From an uncultured Alphaproteobacteria bacterium (GTDB taxonomy: Bacteria; Pseudomonadota; Alphaproteobacteria; CAKMZR01), in contig CAKMZR010000038.1 in NCBI GenBank assembly GCA_929200455.1, forward strand, positions 1-12,189: a stretch of 12,189 nucleotides of DNA, read 5' to 3'. Shown one piece after another: positions 6,352 through 12,189 of this stretch. Below the pieces are notes generated by a model. It searched no databases. It saw only the letters and a list, made by a program, of their open reading frames with translations, and was not told where the DNA came from. How positions within the stretch are numbered: position 1 is the stretch's first letter; each line of letters opens with the position of its first letter. The position numbers and the translations under genes are program-made.

Positions 6352-9084
6352 TTAAGGAATCGGTGATGAGGATGAATTTTTTGGGAGGAGTGAGATGATT
6401 TCGAGGAATTTCTGGTGATTGGGTTGTAGAGAGAGGGCGTATTCGGCGATTTTTTTTGCGTCATGGAAGTGTTTTTGAGCGATGAGGAGGGTGGAGAGTT
6501 CTGCTGCGACATTGATATTGTAGTTTTGGGCGAGTTGTTTTTTGAAAAAGCGTATGGCTTTATTTGTGTCGCCGGAGAGGGCGAGGGAAGCCCCTGTATT
6601 GATGATGTGTAGGGGATTGAGGGGTTGGAGTTTGTGGGCATTTTCGAAGTAGAGGGAAGCGTCAGAGTGTTGGGATGCGAGATGAGCGATGCGTCCTGCT
6701 TCTGCCCATAGGGAGTGTTGGGGCCAAGGGAGGTCGAGGGGTGTGCTGTGGGGTGGAGGTGTATTTTTGTCGATGAGCTTGAGAAGAGTGATGGCGTCGC
6801 TGAGTTTATTTTGGAAGAGGAAGATGCGGAGTGATGCTTGAGGGAGGGCGAAGTTTTTAGGAAATTTTCTTCGTTTTTTTTTGATGAGAAGGAGGAGGTC
6901 TTCTTTGTGGTAGAAGTACTCGACGGCGGTTTGTAGGATTTGGGAGTTGATGAGGTCTTTTTGGATGGCATTTTTGAAGACGTCCCATGCGTCATCGTGT
7001 TGATTGAGGGATATGTAAGCATTTCCGAGGTTTTGTGTCATCATGGAGTGGGCGAGTAAGATTTCGGGTGAGGAGAGGTGTTCGGGGGTGAGGAGGCATT
7101 TTTGTATTCCGCTTTTGAGGAAGAGGATGGTGTTTTCGAGGTTATTTTTTTGTGAAGCGATGATGGCGAGGAGGTTGTCGACGTGGGGGTCATCTTGTTT
7201 GATGATGGCGAGGTCGTGAGCGATTTTTTCTGCTTGTTCCCATTGTTGGGTTTGGATGAGGGCGGCGACTTGGGCGTGTAGGTGTTGTGTTTGTGGTTTT
7301 TCGGAGGGTTTGTTGTCTTGGATGAGGGAGGAGAGTTGTTTTTTTATGGAGGGAATGAGGTCTTTCCAATGTTTTTTGTATCGGAAGATGTGGACGGAGG
7401 GGTACCAGGAGCTTTGTTTGTCGTGATGCCACCGCCAGTCTGAGCTTTGGGCGAGGAGGAGCCAAGCGTTGACGCCGAGAGCTCCGGCGGCGTGGATGAC
7501 GGATGTGTCGACGCTTATGACGAGGTCGAGTTGTTGCATGATGCAGGCGGTATCGTTGAAGTCTTGTATGATGTTGCTGAGGTCGACGAGGTTGGGATGA
7601 TTTTTGGCGATGGATAGGAATTCTTCTGTAGGATTTTTGTGCAGGGCGTAGAAGGTTGCGGGTATATTTGTGAAGAGTTGTTGGAAGAGTGAGAGGGGTA
7701 TGGAGCGTCTGTCGTCGTTGCTGTATTGGTTATTGCCTTGCCAGGTGACGCCGACTTTGAAGGCGTGAGGGTTTGTATTTTGGAGCGAGAGGAGGGGATT
7801 TTGGTGTTGGGAGGGAACGTGAGAGAGGTAGGGGTGTAGGGTATTGATGCTGTCGTTGTCTTTGATATTGAGGACGGCGGGTAGGCTCATGGTGGGGATG
7901 AGGACGTCGACGTGAGGAAGGGAGTCGCCGTCTGTGACGACGTTGTCGATTCCTTTGAGTGATTGGGCGAGTATTTTGAGGGCGGGGGGGACATGGAGGG
8001 AGATGGAAGCGGTATTGAATTTTTTGAGGAGGGGAGCGAATCGCATGAATTGGATGCAATCACCGATTCCTTGTTCTGCGAGTACGGCGACATGTTTTTT
8101 ATGGAGTGTGGACGAGGAGAGGTCATCGATGACGTTGATGTGGGGTACGTGAGGATATTTTGCGAATTTGGCTTGCATGGAAGCGAGTTTTCTTCGTTGG
8201 TCGTAGAGAGAGAATCCGTCTTTCCATTTTTTTTCTTTGAGTAGGGCGAAGGCGAGTCCGAGGGCGTAAGAGGTTTCTTCTGGGCAGAGGTTGAAGGCAC
8301 GTTGGAAGTGGGTGAGATTGACTTTGTGGGGTTCGCCTTTGATTTCTGAGAGTTGGCCGAGATATGCTTCTGCGCGAGCGGCATCTTTTTTGTCGTGAGA
8401 TAGCGTGAATGGGTTGAGGATACTTTGGGCTTTGCGGAAGAAGGGTTCAGGATTTTGCGGCATGTGAATATCGGCTTGCATACAGAGGGAAGCGAGGGGG
8501 GAGAGTATTTTTTTGTTGTGAGGAGCTTTTTTTTTTGCGAGTTTTTCGAGGGCGTTGATGGTGTCTTCGAAGATGCCGTTTGCGACTTGAATTTTGTAGA
8601 GGAGTGTGAGAGATTTGGTGTTGTTGGGTTCGATTTCTGCGGCTTTTTTTGCGTGGGAGAGAGCAGAAGTTAGGTTTCGGTTGAAGAGATGGTATCGTGC
8701 GTAGAGTCTGTGTACGTTGGATGTATCGCCGGTAATTTTTTGGAGAGCGGTTGTATGTTGGAATAGGAGTTCCATATCTTGGCATAGGAAAGCGAGCCAA
8801 GCGATATTGGCATGTATGTTTTCATTTTTTTGTTGAGAGATGGCGATTTCGAAGTGTTGCAGGGCTTGTCCGTATTGTTTTTCTGAGGCGAAGATGACGC
8901 CGAGCATGTGGTGGGCGTTGAAGTTTAGGGGTTCGATTTTGAGGATTTTTTGGTAGAGTTTGAGGGCTTGAGCGTTATGTTGATTTTGTTGGAGTTGGAA
9001 GGCCTCAAGGAGCATGTTTGAGGCATGGGAATTTGTGTTTTGATTGGAAGAGGCAGAACGTTTTGTGACCATGGTTGTATGCAC
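6352..9084 (-). CDS. TPR repeat protein with an internal GT9-like glycosyltransferase domain
   Basis: This is a 910-residue protein read from ATG 9084 (a second ATG at codon 5, 9072, is possible; neither has a Shine-Dalgarno site). Residues about 24-300 are tetratricopeptide repeats, for example ALKLYQKILKIEPLNFNAHHMLG (split 40-62) and later ALSHAKKAAEIEPNN (141-155). Residues about 328-585 resemble the GT-B glycosyltransferase region found in many proteobacterial TPR proteins: AEQGIGDCIQFMRF (336-349), VGVTWQGNNQYSNDDRRSIP (444-463), VISVDTSVIHAAGALG (522-537) and SDWRWHHDKQSSWYP (548-562). Residues about 600-895 are a second TPR array. No signal peptide or membrane segment is seen. The protein may transfer sugar to a protein (flagellin or surface protein) or a glycan, but donor and acceptor cannot be read from the sequence. 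It is rich in H, N, Q, S and T, as expected from a C-rich coding strand. Confidence 0.85.
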   Translation of the reverse strand: MHTTMVTKRSASSNQNTNSHASNMLLEAFQLQQNQHNAQALKLYQKILKIEPLNFNAHHMLGVIFASEKQYGQALQHFEIAISQQKNENIHANIAWLAFLCQDMELLFQHTTALQKITGDTSNVHRLYARYHLFNRNLTSALSHAKKAAEIEPNNTKSLTLLYKIQVANGIFEDTINALEKLAKKKAPHNKKILSPLASLCMQADIHMPQNPEPFFRKAQSILNPFTLSHDKKDAARAEAYLGQLSEIKGEPHKVNLTHFQRAFNLCPEETSYALGLAFALLKEKKWKDGFSLYDQRRKLASMQAKFAKYPHVPHINVIDDLSSSTLHKKHVAVLAEQGIGDCIQFMRFAPLLKKFNTASISLHVPPALKILAQSLKGIDNVVTDGDSLPHVDVLIPTMSLPAVLNIKDNDSINTLHPYLSHVPSQHQNPLLSLQNTNPHAFKVGVTWQGNNQYSNDDRRSIPLSLFQQLFTNIPATFYALHKNPTEEFLSIAKNHPNLVDLSNIIQDFNDTACIMQQLDLVISVDTSVIHAAGALGVNAWLLLAQSSDWRWHHDKQSSWYPSVHIFRYKKHWKDLIPSIKKQLSSLIQDNKPSEKPQTQHLHAQVAALIQTQQWEQAEKIAHDLAIIKQDDPHVDNLLAIIASQKNNLENTILFLKSGIQKCLLTPEHLSSPEILLAHSMMTQNLGNAYISLNQHDDAWDVFKNAIQKDLINSQILQTAVEYFYHKEDLLLLIKKKRRKFPKNFALPQASLRIFLFQNKLSDAITLLKLIDKNTPPPHSTPLDLPWPQHSLWAEAGRIAHLASQHSDASLYFENAHKLQPLNPLHIINTGASLALSGDTNKAIRFFKKQLAQNYNINVAAELSTLLIAQKHFHDAKKIAEYALSLQPNHQKFLEIISLLPKNSSSSPIP
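8527..8536 (-). repeat. Homopolymer tract (A10 in the coding strand) inside the TPR/glycosyltransferase gene
   Basis: Ten consecutive T on plus, read as ten A in the gene (codons for A183-K184-K185-K186). The frame is intact here. A second run of nine lies at 6874-6882 in the same gene. Such tracts can allow polymerase slippage, but no variant is visible in a single sequence. Confidence 0.6.
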
Positions 9085-9110
9085 GTTGAGGGTTTGTTAT
9101 TATGAATGAG

Positions 9111-9123
9111 AGAGAGTATCTCT
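9111..9123. promoter_or_regulatory. Small inverted repeat in the divergent TPR gene/ialB-like gap
   Basis: AGAGA-GTA-TCTCT forms 5-base arms around 3 bases in the 107-base gap between two divergent genes. It could be an operator half-site or part of a promoter, but it is short and the region is purine-rich, so chance is likely. I find no convincing -35/-10 pair in this gap in either direction. Confidence 0.2.
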
Positions 9124-9191
9124 TGATAGAAGTGATGATATAGGGATTTGCGAGCAGGGAGAAGGGGTGATGATGGGAGTAAAGAGAAGTT

Positions 9192-9731
9192 ATGAGTAAA
9201 GAGAAGATGATTTTGTGGGTTGTGGGTTTATTGAGTTTTGTGTGTACGTTTGCGTGGGCAGAGACGGAGAAGCTTGAAGATTCGAAGGATTGGAAGGCGT
9301 TTCGTTTTGTGGAGGGTGGACAGAAGACGTGTTATGCGTCGTCATTGCCGCTTGAGTCCAAGGGCAAATACACGAGGAGAGGGGACGTGGTGGTGTATGT
9401 GTCGCATTTTTTGGAGAAGTCTTCGGTGGGAGGCGTATTTGATCAGGTGAGTCTTGATATGGGCTATCCTGTGCGTGATAAGAGCGATGTGAGACTGAAG
9501 GTGGGCAAGAGGGAGTATATTTTTGCGACGAGCAAGCATAGTGATGATAAATCGACGGTATACATGGTGAAGAACGAGGAGAAAGCGTTGATTAAGGATT
9601 TTAAGAAGGGCTATGATTTTGAGGTGCGTGGTGTTTCGAGTCGAGGGACGAAGACGTATGATAAGTATTCTTTGCGTGGATTTACGAAGGTTTATGCTTC
9701 TATAGGGAAGGGGTGTCCTCGTGATTCCTGA
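9192..9731 (+). CDS. Exported invasion-associated locus B (IalB) family protein
   Basis: This 179-residue protein has a typical Sec signal peptide: MSKEK, a hydrophobic core (7-20), and probable cleavage after AWA at residue 23. The mature part matches IalB family signatures: KTCYASSLP (45-53), DVVVYVS (65-71), VSLDMGYPV (86-94) and YSLRGFTKVYASIGKGC (159-175). C47 and C175 are the likely disulfide pair. IalB was described in Bartonella as an invasion factor, but homologues are widespread in free-living alphaproteobacteria, where the function is unknown; a periplasmic location is expected. The start ATG 9192 follows GGGAG (9175-9179) at a somewhat long distance. The 3' end overlaps rlmN by 11 bases, so the two are co-transcribed, an arrangement seen in other alphaproteobacteria. 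Confidence 0.87.
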   Translation: MSKEKMILWVVGLLSFVCTFAWAETEKLEDSKDWKAFRFVEGGQKTCYASSLPLESKGKYTRRGDVVVYVSHFLEKSSVGGVFDQVSLDMGYPVRDKSDVRLKVGKREYIFATSKHSDDKSTVYMVKNEEKALIKDFKKGYDFEVRGVSSRGTKTYDKYSLRGFTKVYASIGKGCPRDS

Positions 9732-10818
9732 GCCGGATGGTCTTGAGCGGGGCGGTAAGCCGACCTTGATAGGGTACACGAAGGAGGAGTTGTGTACGTT
9801 ATTTGAGGGTTGGGGTATGAAGCCTTATGTGGGAAGGATTGTGTATGGTTGGTTGTATGGCAAGGGGATGATTGATTTTGATGAGATGACGAATGTATCG
9901 AAGGATTTGCGTGGGCGTTTGTCTGAGAATTACAGTGTGGGTCGGCCTGAGGTTGTGAAGGATCTTTGTTCTTGTGATGGTACGAGGAAGTGGCTTTTTC
10001 GATTGGCGTGTGGGAGTACGGTGGAGACGGTATACATTCCGGAAGAGGATCGGGGGACATTGTGTGTATCGAGTCAGGTGGGTTGTACGTTGAATTGCAG
10101 TTTTTGTCATACGGGTACGCAGAGACTGAAGAGGAATTTGACGGCGGCGGAAATTGTGGTTCAGGTGATGGCGGCACGAGACATGCTGGGGTGCTGGGAG
10201 AGGAGAGACGGACGGTTTCTTACGAACATAGTGTTGATGGGAATGGGCGAGCCTTTGTATAATGTGAAGCATGTTTTTGGTGCGGTGAAGTTGATGACGG
10301 ATGGTACGGGCCTTGGATTTTCGAAAAGGAAGGTGACGCTTTCTACATCAGGAGTGGTGCCGATGATAGGAGAGGTGGGTCGGGAGCTGGACGTGAAACT
10401 GGCGGTATCGTTACATTCTGCGCGGAATGAGGTTCGGAATGAGCTGGTACCTTTGAACAAGAAGTATCCGGTGGAAGAATTGATAGAGGCGTGTCGTAAC
10501 TATCCTGGATTATCGAATGCGAAGAGGATTACGTGGGAGTATGTGATGATAAAGGGAGTGAATGATTCTGAGGAAGATGCTCATGCGTTGGTGCGTGTGA
10601 TAAGGGGTATTCCTTCGAAGATAAATCTGATACCGTACAATTCGTGGTCTGGTTCGGCGTATGAGAGGTCTGATGAGGCAGCGATTGATCGTTTTGCGAA
10701 GATATTGTTACGAGCGGGATATGCGTCTCCTGTGAGGCGTCCACGCGGTGAGGATATTATGGCTGCGTGTGGACAGTTGAACAGTGATGTGAGTCAGCAG
10801 GTGGTGATGAGTGCGTGA
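9721..10818 (+). CDS. rlmN: Dual-specificity RNA methyltransferase RlmN (23S rRNA A2503 / tRNA A37)
   Basis: This 365-residue radical-SAM enzyme makes 2-methyladenosine at A2503 of 23S rRNA and A37 of some tRNAs. The [4Fe-4S] cluster motif C-x3-C-x2-C is C122/C126/C129 within GCTLNCSFCHTGTQ (121-134). Cys115 lies in RGTLCVSSQ (111-119), GMGEP is at 174-178, and the methyl-carrying cysteine is C350 in GEDIMAACGQL (343-353). All required residues are present and the length is normal. The start is a GTG at 9721 inside the end of the ialB-like gene (11-base overlap). GGGAAGGGG (9705-9713), 7 bases upstream, supports it, and the region before LIGYTKEEL (residue 16 on) is as short as in relatives. 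prfB follows after 33 bases. Confidence 0.96.
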   Translation: MIPEPDGLERGGKPTLIGYTKEELCTLFEGWGMKPYVGRIVYGWLYGKGMIDFDEMTNVSKDLRGRLSENYSVGRPEVVKDLCSCDGTRKWLFRLACGSTVETVYIPEEDRGTLCVSSQVGCTLNCSFCHTGTQRLKRNLTAAEIVVQVMAARDMLGCWERRDGRFLTNIVLMGMGEPLYNVKHVFGAVKLMTDGTGLGFSKRKVTLSTSGVVPMIGEVGRELDVKLAVSLHSARNEVRNELVPLNKKYPVEELIEACRNYPGLSNAKRITWEYVMIKGVNDSEEDAHALVRVIRGIPSKINLIPYNSWSGSAYERSDEAAIDRFAKILLRAGYASPVRRPRGEDIMAACGQLNSDVSQQVVMSA

Positions 10819-10838
10819 AATGGAACATTTGGAGATTT

Positions 10839-10844
10839 GAGGAG
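10839..10844 (+). promoter_or_regulatory. Shine-Dalgarno site of prfB
   Basis: GAGGAG lies 7 bases before ATG 10852 and supports that start for the short zero-frame segment of prfB, which is easily missed because it meets a UGA after 23 codons. Confidence 0.75.
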
Positions 10845-10851
10845 AATAAGG

Positions 10852-11968
10852 ATGAACGCGGAATTGGAGAAGATGTTTCGGGAGGCTTCGGAGTCATTGG
10901 AGACGATAAGGAGGTGTCTTTGACTGGGATGGTCGGGTAGAGAGACTGAAGACTCTGGACAAGGAGTTGGAGGATCCGGACATTTGGAATGATGCGGATC
11001 GTGCACGAGAGGTGAGTCGTGAGCGGGCTCGGGTTGCGGAGGTTGTGGAGAGATACAGGGTATTGCGGGACGAGTTTGTGGGTCATGAGGAGCTTTTGGG
11101 TATGGCGGAAGACGAGGGGGATGAGGGTGTGATGTCTGAGGTGGAGGAGGAGATGCGTGGATTTGTGGAGAAGGTGGGTCGTGAGCGTTTTGAGGCGATG
11201 TTGTCTGGAGAGGCGGATCGCAATGATTGTTTTTTGACGATTCATGCGGGAGCGGGTGGTACGGAATCGCAGGACTGGGCGGAGATGTTGTTGCGTATGT
11301 ATTTGCGTTGGGGGGAGGCTCGGGGTATGAAGAGCGAGGTGGTTGAGGAGACGTCTGGTGAGGAGGCGGGATTGAAATCAGCGACGGTGAAGCTTGTGGG
11401 ATTGAATGCGTATGGTTGGTTGAAGACGGAAAATGGAGTTCATCGTCTTGTGAGGATTTCGCCTTTTGACAGCAATGCGAGGCGTCATACGAGTTTTTGT
11501 TCTGTGGGGGTATCGCCTGCTGTGGACGATGAGATAGAGGTAGAGTTTGAGGAGAAGGATTTGCGTGTGGACACGTATCGGGCGTCCGGGGCGGGAGGAC
11601 AGCATGTGAACAAGACGGACAGTGCTGTGAGGATCACGCATCTGCCGACGGGTATTGTGGTGCAATCACAAAACGACAGGTCTCAGCATAAGAATCGGGC
11701 ACAGGCGTATGCACTTTTGCGGGGACGCCTGTATGATTTTGAGTTACGGAAGAGGGAGGAGGCTCAAGAGGAGGCGTATCAGGAGAAGACGGACATAGGT
11801 TGGGGACATCAGATTCGGTCGTATGTATTGCATCCGTACCGACAGATAAAGGATGTGAGGACGGGTTATGAGGAGAGTGACACGCAGGGAGTCTTGGACG
11901 GAGACTTGGATAATTTTCTGATGCGGGCCCTTGTGTGGCATCAGACGGGGGGTGGTAAGGAGGGTTAG
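10852..11968 (+). CDS. prfB: Peptide chain release factor 2 (RF2), expressed through programmed +1 frameshifting
   Basis: RF2 reads UGA and UAA and releases the finished peptide. The gene is in two frames: 23 codons from ATG 10852 end at UGA 10921-10923, and after a +1 shift the frame beginning with GAC at 10922 runs 348 more codons to TAG 11966-11968. Joined, the protein has 371 residues, close to the usual 365. The stop-codon-recognising SPF tripeptide is at 203-205 (RISPFDSNARRHTS), which identifies RF2 rather than RF1. The catalytic GGQ is at 248-250 (SGAGGQHVNKTDSAV). The N-terminal coiled-coil domain includes LEDPDIWND, a typical RF2 segment, just after the shift. A GAGGAG site 7 bases upstream supports the start. 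It follows rlmN by 33 bases and shares one base with the next gene. It should be annotated as one gene, not as a truncated ORF plus a late start. Confidence 0.96.
10909..10923 (+). promoter_or_regulatory. prfB: RF2 autoregulatory +1 frameshift site
   Basis: AGGAGG (10909-10914), a three-base spacer TGT, the slippery CTT (10918-10920), then TGA (10921-10923) followed by C. This is the same architecture and spacing as the E. coli site (AGGGGG-TAT-CTT-TGA-C). The internal Shine-Dalgarno pairs with 16S rRNA and pushes the ribosome +1 when RF2 is scarce, so RF2 controls its own synthesis. Confidence 0.95.
11957..11963 (+). promoter_or_regulatory. Shine-Dalgarno site deciding the aminopeptidase P start
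   Basis: AAGGAGG lies 4 bases before GTG 11968-11970 and inside the last codons of prfB. It favours the GTG over the ATG at 12007. Spacing is a little short but acceptable. Confidence 0.65.
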
Positions 11969-12189
11969 TGGAGATAGGTTCTCGTTTTCTGCGATTGAGG
12001 GAGGAGATGGCGTTGGAGGGATTGGACTATGTGTGTGTTCCGAGGGGGGATAGATATTTTCACGAGCAGGTGAGGTTGTGTGACGAGAAATTGCGTTGGC
12101 TGACGGGTTTTAGCGGGAGTGCGGGGTGTGTGATTGTGGGAAAGCGGGTGGTGGGATTATTTGTGGACGGTCGTTATACGGTGCAAGCA
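11968..12189 (+). CDS. Xaa-Pro aminopeptidase (aminopeptidase P, M24B family), N-terminal fragment
   Basis: The reading frame is open from GTG 11968 to the right edge (74 codons). It encodes the start of the creatinase-like N-terminal domain of aminopeptidase P, a metalloenzyme that removes an N-terminal residue before proline. Landmarks are LRLREEMALEGLDYVCVPRG (8-27), matching the family's opening 'L-R-x-x-M-x-x-x-x-L-D-x-x-x-V-P-R', then LRWLTGFSGSAG (42-53) and LFVDGRYTVQA (64-74). The metal-binding C-terminal pita-bread domain lies outside the window. The first G of the start codon is the last base of the prfB stop (TAGTG), so the two genes are translationally coupled. The assignment is safe at family level. 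Confidence 0.9.
   Translation, partial: MEIGSRFLRLREEMALEGLDYVCVPRGDRYFHEQVRLCDEKLRWLTGFSGSAGCVIVGKRVVGLFVDGRYTVQA

Larger units (their letters stand above)
1..12189 (+). other. Window-wide extreme G-over-C strand skew
   Basis: The plus strand is G-rich and C-poor throughout, in plus genes and minus genes alike. Hand counts of three 60-base lines give 26 G/6 C (1741-1800, plus gene), 25 G/5 C (3421-3480, minus gene) and 27 G/3 C (6601-6660, minus gene). The direction fits plus being the leading replication strand. The AT-rich gap at 6196-6300 is the main local relaxation I noticed. Confidence 0.88.

Noticed and set aside
7984..7990. G7 run (C7 in the coding strand) as a phase-variable tract
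   Set aside because: Seven bases is short for slippage and unsurprising at this G content. The longer A tracts in the same gene are better candidates.
9085..9191. Clear divergent promoters between the TPR gene and the ialB-like gene
   Set aside because: The best matches (TTGTTA-17-TATCTC on plus; TATCAA-18-CATAAT on minus) are too weak to call, though promoters must exist near here if the genes are expressed.
10852..10923. prfB as a pseudogene broken by an early stop
   Set aside because: The stop sits in a perfect RF2 recoding site and the downstream frame is intact with SPF and GGQ motifs.

Overview
The window looks like chromosome from an alphaproteobacterium. The evidence is an IalB-family exported protein directly upstream of rlmN, radA next to cvpA, a DhnA/FbaB-type class I aldolase, and a large TPR protein with a GT9-like glycosyltransferase core of the kind common in Rhodospirillales and relatives. 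I cannot place it at genus level. No phage, IS, integrase, toxin-antitoxin or CRISPR signal is visible, and almost all the sequence is ordinary housekeeping coding DNA packed tightly.

Layout. Positions 1-459 (minus) hold the N-terminal half of an Ldh_2-family oxidoreductase that runs off the left edge. Positions 466-1455 (minus) encode a precorrin-2 dehydrogenase/ferrochelatase with a residual half of a uroporphyrinogen methyltransferase domain. A short divergent promoter region follows, then tRNA-Leu(GAG) at 1601-1687 and class I fructose-bisphosphate aldolase at 1723-2637, both plus. Next is a leftward cluster, apparently one operon, read from 6195 down to 2616: mreC, radA, cvpA and an O6-alkylguanine-DNA alkyltransferase-like gene with an unusual N-terminal extension. 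Upstream of it, also on minus, lies the 910-residue TPR/glycosyltransferase protein (6352-9084). From 9192 rightward on plus come ialB-like, rlmN, prfB with an intact programmed +1 frameshift site, and the start of an aminopeptidase P gene that leaves the right edge. No stretch longer than 300 bases lacks a gene.

The most striking property is compositional. The plus strand is very rich in G and poor in C whichever strand the gene is on. Three hand-counted 60-base lines, from one plus gene and two minus genes, give 78 G and 14 C. Codon use follows this: leucine is mostly TTG in the plus gene aldolase and mostly CTC in the minus gene at the left edge. Good Shine-Dalgarno sequences are obvious before plus genes and mostly absent before minus genes. 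G enrichment normally marks the leading strand, so the minus genes would be lagging-strand genes.

Functionally, the rightward cluster at 9192-12189 joins translation genes (RlmN modifies 23S rRNA and tRNA; RF2 terminates at UGA/UAA) with peptide turnover. The leftward operon joins cell-shape scaffolding (MreC), DNA repair (RadA, alkyltransferase) and an inner-membrane CvpA protein. I see no new multi-gene system. The best leads are the strand asymmetry and its consequences for translation, the eroded siroheme synthase, the alkyltransferase extension and the TPR-glycosyltransferase-TPR protein.
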